Assembly: GCA_039519185.1 (NCBI GenBank)
Contig: CM076847.1
Location: forward strand, 64,803,521-64,867,520
Source of the DNA: Astragalus membranaceus
Taxonomy: Eukaryota; Streptophyta; Magnoliopsida; Fabales; Fabaceae
Direction of reading: 5' to 3'
Length of the DNA stretch: 64,000 nucleotides
In this document: piece after piece, positions 1 through 9,847 of the stretch
Layout of the letters: the number at the start of each line of letters is the position of its first letter
Position numbering within the stretch: position 1 is the first letter of the stretch
Position numbers and translations under genes: made by a program
The notes under the pieces: model-generated
Databases searched by the model: none
What the model was told of the DNA's origin: nothing
The model's input: the letters and a program-made list of their open reading frames with translations, nothing else

Positions 1-17
1 GATTTATCCCAAGTAGG

Positions 18-94
18 TAGCTCAGTTGGCGAGTTAAGGGATATCGAAAGAGTGCACCAAATGAGTGCAAGGAGGAGGTCCCAGGTTCAACTCC
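18..94 (+). repeat. Possible tRNA-derived SINE head
   Basis: The segment has a pol III A-box-like motif (TAGCTCAGTTGG, 18-29) and a B-box-like motif (GGTTCAACTCC, 84-94), followed by a T-poor stretch and an A-run near 135. The spacing between boxes is longer than in a normal tRNA gene and the cloverleaf does not close, so a functional tRNA is unlikely. A tRNA-derived SINE or tRNA relic is the best reading. The left end is cut by the window edge. Confidence 0.4.
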
Positions 95-130
95 CTGAAA
101 CTAACATTCCCCCACCCAACTAACATTGCT

Positions 131-433
131 TATAAAAAAAACAAGATGATTTCTCTCTTAGCTGCTATAACTGATGGAACGCTTATCCTAACTATTAGCA
201 TGAAATTAGCGCCAACTAAGAACTGAAGACAGTGCGTTTAGAGAATATGACACTATTATTATGAAGGTGAGTGTATGTGTGTGTGTGAGGAAACTGAAAA
301 GGTGAGAAGAGGAGGAGGTAATGCAAGATACTTTTAACAAGATGATAAGACCAGATACATCAATTTTTGTTGACCAGTTTTTGCTTAAATTTTGTAACGG
401 AGTAGTATATAACAGATGCAACGTTTATCCTAA
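131..433. other. Non-coding flank with a short direct duplication
   Basis: No gene is seen. A segment near 178-211 is repeated near 416-442 (shared core tatcctaactattagca), and in the first copy it continues into atgaaatta. That continuation also follows the right end of the adjacent MULE at 2224, so the first copy serves as an internal model of the empty insertion site. A short TG-rich microsatellite lies near 270-290. Confidence 0.5.
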
Positions 434-947
434 CTATTAGCAGGCAAAAAAACCACTGTAGACAAAAAAAATTATTTACCAAAGTAACACCATTTTTAAA
501 TTATATACCAAACTAGAACACTTCTAAAATTTAGGCCAGAAGTCGCTCCCACAGGCCACGACTTCTGAACTGAGATTTGCAAAAAAAAAGTTGCTTTTCA
601 TGTTCAAAAGTCGACCCCCCCCCCCCCAAGGGTGACTTCTGAACTGTTTTTTTTTATTTTTCGTTTTCTTCTATATAAATTTAAATAAATTTAATTTAAT
701 TTAATTAATTTAGAAAATTAATATTTATAAATCTAAATTAATTATAAATATTATGGTGATAACAAATATTTGAACACATTAATGTATTTAAAAGTGTCGG
801 CAAGATCTCGTGCGTCCAAAAGTGTCGGCCACATCAAGACCATTGAAAAAACACAAAAAAAACACCGTTAGTTTTGTAGTGTAAAAAATTAGTTTTTTAC
901 TATGTTTTGACCCCTTTTAATCATATATATCTATTTTTTATTTAAAT

Positions 948-979
<32 letters not shown>
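948..979. repeat. (TA)n microsatellite
   Basis: About 16 TA dinucleotides lie directly before the first preserved codon of the plant mobile domain remnant. The N-terminal part of that gene is missing, so the microsatellite marks the truncation point. Confidence 0.9.
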
Positions 980-982
<3 letters not shown>

Positions 983-1798
983 CACGACATTGGTCTGTTT
1001 TCAATATGTCGAATGGCACCACGCAGATCAAGTGAAACTGCAATTTGGCCTTGACCAAGACATACCAGGTGCACCAGTCGATTTGGACGCCTTTCACAAC
1101 ATCGACATGCGAGGACTTGCAGACGAGAACTGGTCTATAAGGCACGGAGTCTGGATTCAAGACTGGAATGAACGACAAAGTAGAGTTATTGTGGGTTACC
1201 CGTTCCATGGAATACCGATGAACTCCCAGGAATATATGTAGTGGTTTCTAAACAATACAATGCCATATATTTCTATCGACCAACATCTAAGGGACCCACG
1301 GGTTAGTGCGGTGGGTGGTGTTGTGGATGATCAAGAAGAAGAACCGACTATGCCAGAAGCACCATCAATGCCAACCACTCAAACTGAACGTCGCAACCGT
1401 AACCGTAGTCGACGTTGGCCACAAACTCAACATGCAGCCCAAATTCTCCCAACCTTAGAGGAAAGCCAACAGACTGTGCCTCATCGCCACTCTATCTCCT
1501 TCACGCCAACTTATCAGGATTATCAGCAGTTCAACCAGTCAGTAGAACATACTCCATTTCATGATACCTATCGGCATTCTACTACTGGCAGCAACGACGA
1601 TATGTTCTATAGTCTGTTTGGTGTCCACCCTGGTACACCGGAATCAGTTGCATATCTTCGTAGCCTTCAGGAGCATGCCAGTGCTAGTTCCTCGACACTT
1701 CACCAATACGAACAACAAACTGCCCTGCCCCGGCTGAAGAAGAAATACCAGCAGCACAACAGCGTCCACGCCGTAATCGCCGACCACCACCATGTTGA
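978..1798 (+). pseudogene. MAIN-like plant mobile domain gene, C-terminal remnant
   Basis: The first 87 codons (978-1238) resemble the C-terminal part of the plant mobile domain, with the characteristic QFGL..DIPGAPV.LD.FHNIDMRG stretch and a WI.DWN.R motif. This family includes MAIN/MAIL1 and many transposon-borne relatives. Three lesions are visible: most of the domain before residue 1 is absent; an in-frame TAG at 1239-1241 interrupts a frame that continues directly as WFLNNTMPYIS; and near 1725-1740 the frame shifts, because the Arg-rich family-type ending (RRNRRPPPC then TGA at 1796-1798) is in another frame than the ORF that runs on to 1877. The middle is Gln/Ser/Pro-rich and low complexity. 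It is carried inside the MULE at 443-2223. Confidence 0.75.
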
Positions 1799-2321
1799 AC
1801 TAGCCATCATCTACAACGTTAATTTTTTGCTTTGTTTTGCTTTTGAATTTATTTGTACAACTGTTGTAATTATCTGATAAGTCATTTAAATAAATTAATG
1901 TGTTGTAATAATTTCCCTTAATTATTTTAGTAACTCTAAATTAACATAATTAATTTTCTAATTTAATTAAATTCATTAATATAACTTAATTTAAATTAAT
2001 ATAAAGAAAATAAAATAAAATAAAAACACAGTTCAGAAGTCACCCTGGAGGGGCGATTTTTGAACATCAAAAGCAAAAAAAAATTGCAAAATGCAGTTCA
2101 GAAGTCGTGGCCAGTGGGGGTGAATTCTGGCCTAAATTTTGGAAGTGTTCTAGTTTGGTATATAATCTAAAAAGGGTGTTATTTTGGTAAATAATTTTTT
2201 TTGTCTACAGTGGTTTTTTTGCCCTATTAGATGAAATTAATAATTACATTGTGCGTTTCGTACATGTAATAAATATTAGCCAAACATTCTTATTGGTCAA
2301 CGTGCTAAGTGATCTTGTCTG

Positions 2322-2508
2322 GGGATCCCCACGGGATATTGATTCACTGCAGTACCCTATCTCTATCTCTCCTTTTTAAATTTTTATTTATTTTAAATCA
2401 AAATAGTTTAATGGCCATGATTATTAGTTGAGTGTTATCGATGGTTCAAGGTGTAGGTAGTTGACTGTCAGAAGTAGTGACTGCAGTGAATCGCGATCCA
2501 TCCCCATG
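2322..2508. repeat. Possible small foldback/MITE remnant
   Basis: Two arms with the shared core ATTCACTGCAGT, near 2341-2354 and in inverted orientation near 2480-2495, are each flanked on the outer side by a GGGGAT-type block. The arms are imperfect and no convincing target duplication is seen. The rest of 2232-2639 holds no recognisable gene. Confidence 0.35.
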
Positions 2509-2639
2509 TTAGTGATAATACAATATTGTAGAAGGTTGTAATGAGAAACACCACTACTTCACAAATGTGGCAATAACGAGACAAATTAACTTTTGGCCCT
2601 TAAAGTTATGAATCCCAATATGCGAGGTCCTTTATTTTT

Positions 2640-2868
2640 GAGTAACGTTATTTAGCCAAGATATTTCAGCCAAAAATCAAGTTACAACACAAATTAACCA
2701 AGTTTTATAAGTCATTAACCAACCTGCTTTTTCACAGTTTTCTAGGTCATTGACTAAAAACGGTGAAAAAGCAGGTTGGTTAATGGCTTATAAAACTTGG
2801 TTAATTGGTGTTGTAACTAAGTTTTTGGCTATTTTTGGTTCGAACATTTTGGCTAAATAACATTACTC
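2640..2868. mobile_element. Foldback MITE with 8-bp target duplication
   Basis: Two arms of nearly 100 bp (2640-2736 and 2763-2868) are inverted copies separated by a short loop. The tips begin GAGTAA(C/T)GTTATTTAGCC. The flanks are ttattttt at 2632-2639 and 2869-2876, an 8-bp duplication typical of hAT-type insertions. No coding capacity. An RNA from this locus would fold into one long hairpin. Confidence 0.8.
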
Positions 2869-2876
2869 TTATTTTT

Positions 2877-3219
2877 ATAGCATATGGAGCTTGTTTTAGT
2901 TTATTCCTTCATCAATGTGGAGCTTTCTCAGAAACATATAGTACGCCTAAACTCACTCCACTCACCGGCCTTTCTCTTTTTCCTGATCCTTTTTCACCCA
3001 CCCATTACGAATGCTTAATCTTTTCCTCCCAGAACTCGAGATGAAAACCATCAATGGTTTTGGGTGGCACTAACTAATTGCCGGTTTAGGACCCACTGAT
3101 TTTGGTTAAAACTTCAAACCATACTAGCTGTAAACTACTGGGACAATAGCTTAAATGTTATTTTCAGAAAGGTTTCTGCAATAAGCAACAAAAAACCAAT
3201 TTCAACAGACATGAGCCAT
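2877..3219. other. Intergenic, no gene seen
   Basis: AT-rich sequence with no recognisable protein. The piece near 2875-2940 resembles 16595-16655 (shared GAGCTTGTTT.. and GATGTGGGAC-type blocks), so it is probably an old dispersed repeat. 3170-3227 contains the phrase gacatgagccattaatgcaa, which recurs at 5054-5073, showing that both sides of the next transposon belong to one internally repeated family. Confidence 0.4.
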
Positions 3220-3227
3220 TAATGCAA

Positions 3228-3623
3228 GGCCCATACTTCGTCCAACCCACCTCTACTCAGTGGACACCCCCAAAACGCGTGAAAAGACCAAATTGCCATT
3301 AATGAATTTGGTGCGCGTTTTTTTTTCCTGGATTTACGATGGTTCGGACTAGCGTGGTCCGAACCAGTTCGACACTTCTGCACCGAGTATGTTATATTGT
3401 ATAACAACGCACATACACACCCCTTTTTCCTTTCGGTTATATTCGAACAGGTTCGGACTAGCGTGGTCCGAACCAGTTCGACGCTTGTGCCACCGAACCA
3501 GTCTGTACCATAGACTGTTTTCAATTTATTCTTAATTGATTAGAAATATACTAAGTTGCTAATTTTTAACGACAAATGGAAAGCCTAATTTTCAACAAAC
3601 AACATGTATAAATAAAACAACAC

Positions 3624-3654
<31 letters not shown>

Positions 3655-4904
3655 TGTTTTACAACCCAAATTTGTTCATAAAATACAACCCAAATTTGTT
3701 CATGAAATACAATAAAAAAAACCAACTACTGTGCCTGCCTCTCTCTCCGCTGGTAGACACAGCTCTACTTCCTCAGCCCCCGGGTGAATGGCCTCACCAA
3801 TGTCTTCAGCCTCTCAAGTATTCCCCATGCACGAGTCTGTTGTGGAATCCTACCCTCAAGTGCCTGCTCCATCTCATCAAACAGGTCTGCCTCTCTGGTA
3901 TAGCCTATGAGACAGGTCAAGAAGCAACCCAAGGTAGGCAACCTTGACCCTGTTACCAGATTTATCAGTGAACAATGTAGACCCCAGCATGTAAAGTAGG
4001 TAGGTACGGGCAGCATCCTGAAAGCAACCCTCATGGATGGCCGTGGGGTAGACTCTATCCTTCAACCACTTGAGAGTTACAGTGACTCATTTATCAGGTA
4101 TCTGAGCATATGCATCTTCAGGGTCTACACCCAAAAAATCCACAAGTAGATCTTTAGCCTCATCCTTGGATGGATCTATCATGTCATAAAATTGGCCCAT
4201 GATGGGCATATGCAGCAGCTGAGATCCGTCATCCAGTGTGATCGTCATGTCACCCACCGGAAGGTGGAAGCTAGATGTCTCTGAGCTCTCCTGTTGCAGA
4301 CGGATGCCGTTGGACGAACTCTCTCATCAGCATCCTGTCTTTGACTAGAACTACCACCCCTTGTCTTTGCCATACTAAAAAAAATTAAACAAACTGTTAG
4401 AATTCAGAAAATTACAAAACACTGTAAAGCAGTCTGGTTCTGATGTTCTGCGTCGAACCAGTTCGAACAACGCTGCTTCGAACCAGTTCGAACAACGCTG
4501 CTTCGAACCATGCAAAACAACATATCTGGCAGCAAAACTTCACATGGTTCGGACCACGCTGCGTCGAACCAGTTCGAGGGTTCTCCTCCGAACCATGCGA
4601 ATACCAGAAAAATTAAAACAGAATGCGAAAACGAAGCAAATGGTGGTTACCTGTGGTTTCGAAGGCGACGTCGAACCAATGTGGGAGAAGAAGAGTGCGA
4701 GATTGATGGAGAAGAGTGCGAAATTGATGGAGAAGAGAAGAGAGGGTTAGGGTTCGAACTTGGAAGAAGAGAAGGAATGGAGGGGGTGTGTGAGAGTGAG
4801 AGGGAAAGGGAAAGGTTTTGGTGTTTTGAAGGAGGGGTATTTTGGGGATTTTGAGAGTGAAGGGGTGTCTACTATGTAGCTAGGGGTTGTACAAAATATC
4901 AACC
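3228..4904 (-). mobile_element. Second MULE-like element carrying a plant mobile domain gene
   Basis: The ends are imperfect inverted repeats of about 43 bp: the outer GG, the ACAACCC/CCAACCC block and the conserved GTRGACACCCC block match between 3228-3270 and 4862-4904. The flanks carry taatgcaa at 3220-3227 and 4905-4912. Inside lies a minus-strand, disrupted plant mobile domain gene. Subterminal regions contain several copies of a CGAACCAGTTCGA-type motif and perfect 9-bp stem hairpins (GGTTCGGAC..GTCCGAACC). It is a different subfamily from the element at 443-2223. Confidence 0.7.
3740..4372 (-). pseudogene. MAIN-like plant mobile domain gene, frameshifted
   Basis: Reading the minus strand from an ATG at about 4372, an N-terminal MAKTRGGSSS-type lead is followed, after frame changes, by a SFHLPVGDMTITLDDG block (about 4275-4225), a segment ending near IPDK with a stop, and a block with ARTYLLYMLGSTLFTDKS (about 4010-3960). 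These three blocks, in that order, are the hallmark order of the plant mobile domain. At least two frameshifts and one stop break it. The C-terminal part is too degraded to align by eye. The product cannot be functional. Confidence 0.7.
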
Positions 4905-4912
4905 TAATGCAA

Positions 4913-5182
4913 TACGGCTTATACCCAAATGTACAAAAACTTCATAACTTTTTGTTTGAAATCAATTTGATTAATGCAAATTGTTCTGTAATGAGTTAAT
5001 TTACAATCTAACTTTTTTCAAATCGTATTCGTGGGACCAGCAAATTGTTCTGACATGAGCCATTAATGCAATAAGTCCCTTTATGCAGTTTCCAATTTTT
5101 TATTAAGCACGAATGTTTTGCTGGTCCCACGGATACAACTTGCAATTTATTATTCTTTTCACTCAAATCCCTATGCCGTTGT
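4913..5182. repeat. Internally repeated non-coding family
   Basis: 4905-5015 resembles 15525-15655 (shared GCAATAC.GCTTATA, GTTTAATGCAAATTGTT-type and TTTACAATCTAAC blocks). Within it, an inverted pair (GTGGGACCAGCAAA near 5032-5045 and its complement near 5120-5133) suggests an old foldback. No coding. Confidence 0.5.
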
Positions 5183-5190
5183 GCTACAAC

Positions 5191-5801
5191 TAGGCCTGGA
5201 CAACGGGCGGGTGTCGGTGGGTTTGGGCTCAAATCAAGCAACCGATCAAAACCGCGGTTGAAAAGGCTAGGCCCAAAACCGCCCAAACGTAGCTTTCAGT
5301 TTGTGCGGATGCGGGTTTCGGTTTGGGCGGGTGTACCGGGTGGGTTGGCACGGGTTGGGCCAACACTGAGAATAAAGATCTGGAAGTTTAATAAAGATGT
5401 GGAAGATGAATTCCAGCAAAAGAATTCCAGCAAAATAGCTCTCACCAATGTTGTTCTTTATCAAAAGAATTCCAGCAAAAGAATTCTCAGCAAAATAGCT
5501 CTCAGCAAAATAGATCTGGAAGTTTAATAAAGTTTGATTTGGCCTAAATTAATTTGTTGGCTTTATCATCTCTCTTCAGATTGCCAAGAACTTGGTTACA
5601 TAGGTACAGAGAAGGACAATAGCGGGCGGGTGCGGGCACCGATAGGCCTACAAAACACAACCGCACCCGCCCAGCCCAACCCGACACTAACCGATTTTTG
5701 CACCCGTTGACCCGCTGGACCATTTATAACCGCCCATTACAACCCATTTTTTTCGGTTTTGCGGGTTCTCGGGCCGGTTAGTATTTTTTGTCCAAGGCCT
5801 A
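5191..5801. mobile_element. hAT-type MITE with 8-bp duplication
   Basis: The termini are TAGGCCTGGACA and its inverse TGTCCAAGGCCTA, with GC-rich subterminal inverted blocks (CGGGCGGGTG-type on both sides). The flanks are gctacaac at 5183-5190 and 5802-5809, a perfect 8-bp duplication. Between the GC-rich arms is an AT-rich core with a small direct repeat (AGAATTCCAGCAAAA and AAATAGCTCTCA repeated). No transposase is present. Confidence 0.9.
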
Positions 5802-5967
5802 GCTACAACCAATCGAATGCTAATATACAATGCACTTCGGGTCCCACTTTTTCTTTTATCTATAAAATTGTTGTGTTAACAATATAAAAGATATTGAATT
5901 TGTTTTGATCTGTATAGGCACAAAATATTCTATTATTTTATTTATTTTTATATTTCACAACCCGTGT

Positions 5968-6600
5968 GTTCTATTCGTTTCTAATAACTGATTTAGTTAA
6001 AAAATATATTTAGGTACGTAACAAAGTACATAAAGCGCAATACTAAGTAGTGTTTTTTAAGGTACTTTAAAGTCTATAAAAAATTTAAATGGGGTATTTT
6101 AGCCTCTAGAAAATTTTTAGATATTCAAATAGGCAATATTCGTTCCTCAATAACTGGTTCATAATAAAAATATTATATTTTTTTTGACAAACTATGTAAA
6201 GTATGATGCTAAGCAATGTGTTGTTGGTGCGTTTGAAAAAAAACTTAACTGTTCAACTACCCAAAGTCTGTTCCTTAATAACTGGTTTTATGAAGAAAAA
6301 AATAATTATGTGACAAAATACATAAAGTGCGACGTTGGACAGTGTGTTTTGGGATACTTTAGAGTCGAGAAAAAATTTTAGATGTTTTAATACGCAGAGT
6401 TTGTTGCTCAAAAACCAGTTGTAACAAAAAAATATATTTTTGTGATAAATTATGTGAAGTGAGATGCTAAGCAATGTGTTTTAGGGTACTTTAACGTTCA
6501 GAAAAAAATTAACCGTTCAACTACGCGAAATTCTTTCCTCAGTAACCAATTTTCTGAAATAATTAATTTCGTGTCAAAATATGTAAAAGACAACTCACCA
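5968..6600. repeat. Tandem array of about 130-bp units
   Basis: The phrase TTC.TCAATAACTGGTT recurs at about 5968, 6136, 6265, 6396 and 6528, giving steps of about 168, 129, 131 and 132 bp. Each unit also holds GTAAAGTG.GATGCTAAGCA-like and GGTACTTTA-like blocks in the same order. Units are strongly diverged. Short ORFs here are by-products of the repeat. Confidence 0.75.
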
Positions 6601-6639
6601 CTTTAAAAAAAACAATTTATTTTTTATACTTTTTTCCTT

Positions 6640-7139
6640 ATATTTGCATTTCTTCTTACGTTTATTCTTTGCGAGTACTCGCCCCGAACCCTCCCCCGTT
6701 ATAACTCTTATTTTGACTGTTTCACACCAACAAGTATTAGAAGCAAACATAAAATTGGTGTTTATATTTTTATCTTTTTTATATTCGAATATTGCGTTGC
6801 GGCATTTACTCCCGCGGGAACTTTAGCCACATTTACAATAGAATCCTTATCGCCGTCTTTCAACTTTGTATATGTACTTCTATTTTATTGTTAGTTTTCA
6901 TCCAACATTCCATGATACCCTCTACGTATTTCACTTTCTAATTGTGTTTTCTTTGCTGTAATGCAACCACATTCGTTGACAACTAAACCGGTGGCCACTT
7001 TCCAAGAAGAATCACTCACTCCTCATACTCCTATTACACCTTATCTTCCTCTTCCTAAGGCCATCTTTCTTCATTCGTTGGCATTACTTTCTTCTCACTC
7101 CCTCTTTATAACCAGCATAAGCTACGAACAATTTCTAAC

Positions 7140-7185
<46 letters not shown>

Positions 7186-8530
7186 TCTCATTCTCTCTAA
7201 TTTTCTCATCAACTCCAGCCTCCTTTGAGCAATCGAAGCACATAATCTCCATCATTTAAATCAAATCTTTATATCCATCTAATTAGATAACCAAAAGGAG
7301 CAACCTTGAAGATGGGGCACTTTTAGAGTAAATTTTCAGACCATCTCCATCAGTGTTACAATAAACCACGACTACCCACAAAAACTTTAGTAACATTTAC
7401 AATTGAAAATCTTATCATCTTCTTTCAACTTTGTATGACTTCTTTTGTTTTATTGGTGGTTTTCATCCAGCCCTGCATTATACCCCACGTGTTTCACTTT
7501 CTAATTATGTTGTTTTTGTAGTCACGTGACCACATTTATTGGCAACTAAATTGGTGTCCACTTTCCAAGAATAATCACGCATTGCTCATCTCGTGTTACA
7601 CATTTTATTTCCCTTCCTAAGGCCATCTTTCTTCATTCTTGGACATTACTTTCTTCTCATTCCCTTTTTACAACCACCATAAGCCATGAACAATTTCTAA
7701 CTCACTCTCTCTCTCTGAACCTCACATTCTCTCTAATTTTCTCATCAACTCCAACCTCCTTTAAGCAATCAAAGCACATAATCTTCATCCGCTCGACTAA
7801 TCTTTTTATCCATCTAAATAGATATCCAAAAGGAGCAACCTTGAAGATCGATGAGCCACTTTTTGGATCAAATTTCCAGATCATCTCCAGCAGTGTTACA
7901 ACAAACCACGACTTCTTGCGGGAACTTTTGTCACATTTATAATAGAACCCCCCCCCCCCCCCCAATCATCTTCTTTCAACTTTGTATAGATGGTTCTATT
8001 TTATTGGTGGTTTCATCTTACTTTGCATGATACCCACATGTTTCATTTTCTAATTGTGTTATCTTCTTTGTAGTCATGCAACCACATTCATTAATTAGCA
8101 AGTAAATTGTTGGACACTTTTCAAGAATAATAACTCACTTCTCATTCCTCTGTTACATTTTTTCTTCCTCTTCCTAAGGTCATTACTTAAATAGGTGTTT
8201 ATCTATTTATTTTAGTCTCACTTTTAGTATTTGATTGTAAATGTTAATGAATATACATAGGTAACTCATGCAACTCACCCTTTTGCTAATTTCACAACTT
8301 TAAAAAATCAATTTATTTTTATACTTCTTCTCTTTATATTTTTTTAGTAAAAAACTAATATATTTTCATAAATTATTTTTTAAGTTTTTTAATGAGCACT
8401 CGTGCCGACCCCCCATTTTTATGACCCAAAATTTGTCATTTCGCACCAACGAGTATTAGAAGCATACTTAAATTCCTGTTTATATTTATATTTTAGAATT
8501 AGTATTTAATTAATACATAGAATATGACAA
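6640..8530. repeat. Long tandem duplication, about 550-bp units
   Basis: A unit beginning ACTTTAG.CACATTTACAAT starts near 6818, 7382 and 7922 (steps of about 560 and 540 bp); the third is partial and ends near 8190. Each unit contains TCTTTCAACTTTGTAT, a CACTTTCTAATTGTGTT block, TTTCCAAGAA.AATCAC and CTAAGG.CATCTTTCTTCATTC blocks. The pieces flanking the array, 6640-6790 and 8310-8510, also resemble each other (CACCAACAAGTATTAGAAGCA), so a larger segment was duplicated. A (CT)n microsatellite lies at about 7141-7180 and a C-run at about 7950-7964. No gene is recognised. Confidence 0.7.
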
Positions 8531-9039
8531 ACATTGTTTTTTTGTTCTGTTGTTTGGTTCAACTTAAATTCAGCCTTACCAGCTCATATGAACAACATAA
8601 ATTTTTTTGTGTTCTCTCTTTCATGATTTGACTAAAAATATAATTAACATTAACGCTGCAACACACACTTTTACTAATTTCACTAATTGTTGTTAATTTC
8701 AACGATCATGTCGAAGGTCCCACGGGAACTCCAATCTCTTTTACAATACACCCTCTCTCGCCTCTGCCGCAAAGGTCCCACATGTCAATTTTTGTTGAAA
8801 TGTGGTAAAAAAAATTGGAACTTTTGGGTTGGAGGAATTGAATGTTAATTAAAGTGGTGTTTGGAACCAAGTTGGTGTAAGCTACAACTCACGTCTAGTT
8901 GGAAGCTCCAATTTGTAGAGTTCAGTCAATCGTACGTTTGAAGCATAGGCAACATGGATCCAAATGTTTACCAAGTATTGAAGTTGAAAAGTAAAAAAGA
9001 GTGATGAATATATGCGAGACTCTCTTAAATACCTAACAT
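8530..9039. other. Intergenic, no gene seen
   Basis: AT-rich sequence. A GGTCCCACGGGAAC-type phrase near 8714 echoes phrases near 5120 and 7915, consistent with scattered copies of the same old repeats. No protein family is recognised on either strand. Confidence 0.3.
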
Positions 9040-9550
9040 ATATGACTTGTCTCCCAGCATTTGATACCGACCACAAAACATTTATGACTGATCACGCCAC
9101 ATTTATTACTTAACATACCACATTTATGACTCAGCAACTTAAAAACTAGTCTTTTGATTAAATTGTATTAGGCTTTTGACTAATATGCCACATTATTGAT
9201 GAATTATTGTCATTGGATTCTTATTTTACATTAGAGGCACACACTACATATCATATCAGTCAAGTCATTTAAGATTGATTAATGACTAGGAGACATATTT
9301 TGATCTGACAATTGTTCTTTTGAACAGTAGTTTGGAGATTGATACGTCTTGTACTGCAAAGTGTCTTCTATTATTTCTTTCATGATTTCTACAATTGGAT
9401 TTTCTGGAGATTCAATGTCCACCTGATTTTGATTAAAATTCAGTTTTGTAACTTGTTCAATGATTATTTGAAGATCTCGTTTTGATCGAGCAACTTGACT
9501 TGAACTTTCTCCAATTTCTATCCATCTACTAACTACCATTGAGATTGATT
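9040..9550 (-). repeat. Dispersed repeat copy A, split by a LINE
   Basis: This segment and 17750-18260 are diverged copies of the same sequence (shared ACTAGTCTTTTGA, GGCTTTTGACTAA, GACATATTTTGATCTGACAA, TGGAGATTGATA and TCTTGTACTGC blocks). The right part keeps a minus-strand ORF (9279-9539) with a YKTYQSPNY motif that copy B also encodes twice. The reading frame looks like decayed coding sequence but I do not recognise the family. Near 9070-9130 a CCACATTTATGACT phrase is tandemly iterated. Its right edge is the LINE target site at 9551-9565. Confidence 0.6.
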
Positions 9551-9847
9551 AAGATTTCCATGACTAAACACAACAAAAGTGTCTGCGGTCCACGCGCTTA
9601 GAAAGAGGTTCCCTGCTCTCTCTCTCTCTCTCTAACCTGTGTCGTCACCTGCCATCCGTAACCCTTGGGTCTCGCGGTGGTCTCCCCCAAGTTCTCACTG
9701 GTTTTTCCCCACTCTCTGGTGGTCCTCCTCCTTGTCCTTAGGGCTTTCTCCACTTCGGTGGTTCGCCTTCCCTTTCTTTATGGTTTTTTCCATTACGGTG
9801 GCTGTTCTCTGGTTATCTGTGTTGCTCTCTGTTGAACTTCGCCTTCA

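Larger units (their letters stand above)
443..2223 (+). mobile_element. MULE-like DNA transposon carrying a plant mobile domain gene
   Basis: Long terminal inverted repeats of roughly 250 bp frame the element; both arms begin GGCAAAAAAACCACTG and share a run of matching blocks, including the GACTTCTGAACTG motif twice per arm. The flanks carry a 9-bp duplication, ctattagca (434-442), whose right copy has lost one C (2224-2231). Long TIRs with a 9-bp duplication are typical of Mutator-like elements. Inside is a plus-strand remnant of a plant mobile domain gene; no MURA-type transposase is present, so the element is non-autonomous. A C-run sits in the left arm near 613-627. Confidence 0.85.

Noticed and set aside
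18..94. Functional tRNA gene
   Set aside because: A- and B-box-like motifs are present but the arms do not pair into a cloverleaf and the box spacing is long.
6184..6474. ORFs with Cys/Lys-rich text
   Set aside because: Explained by the 130-bp tandem array; not conserved between units.
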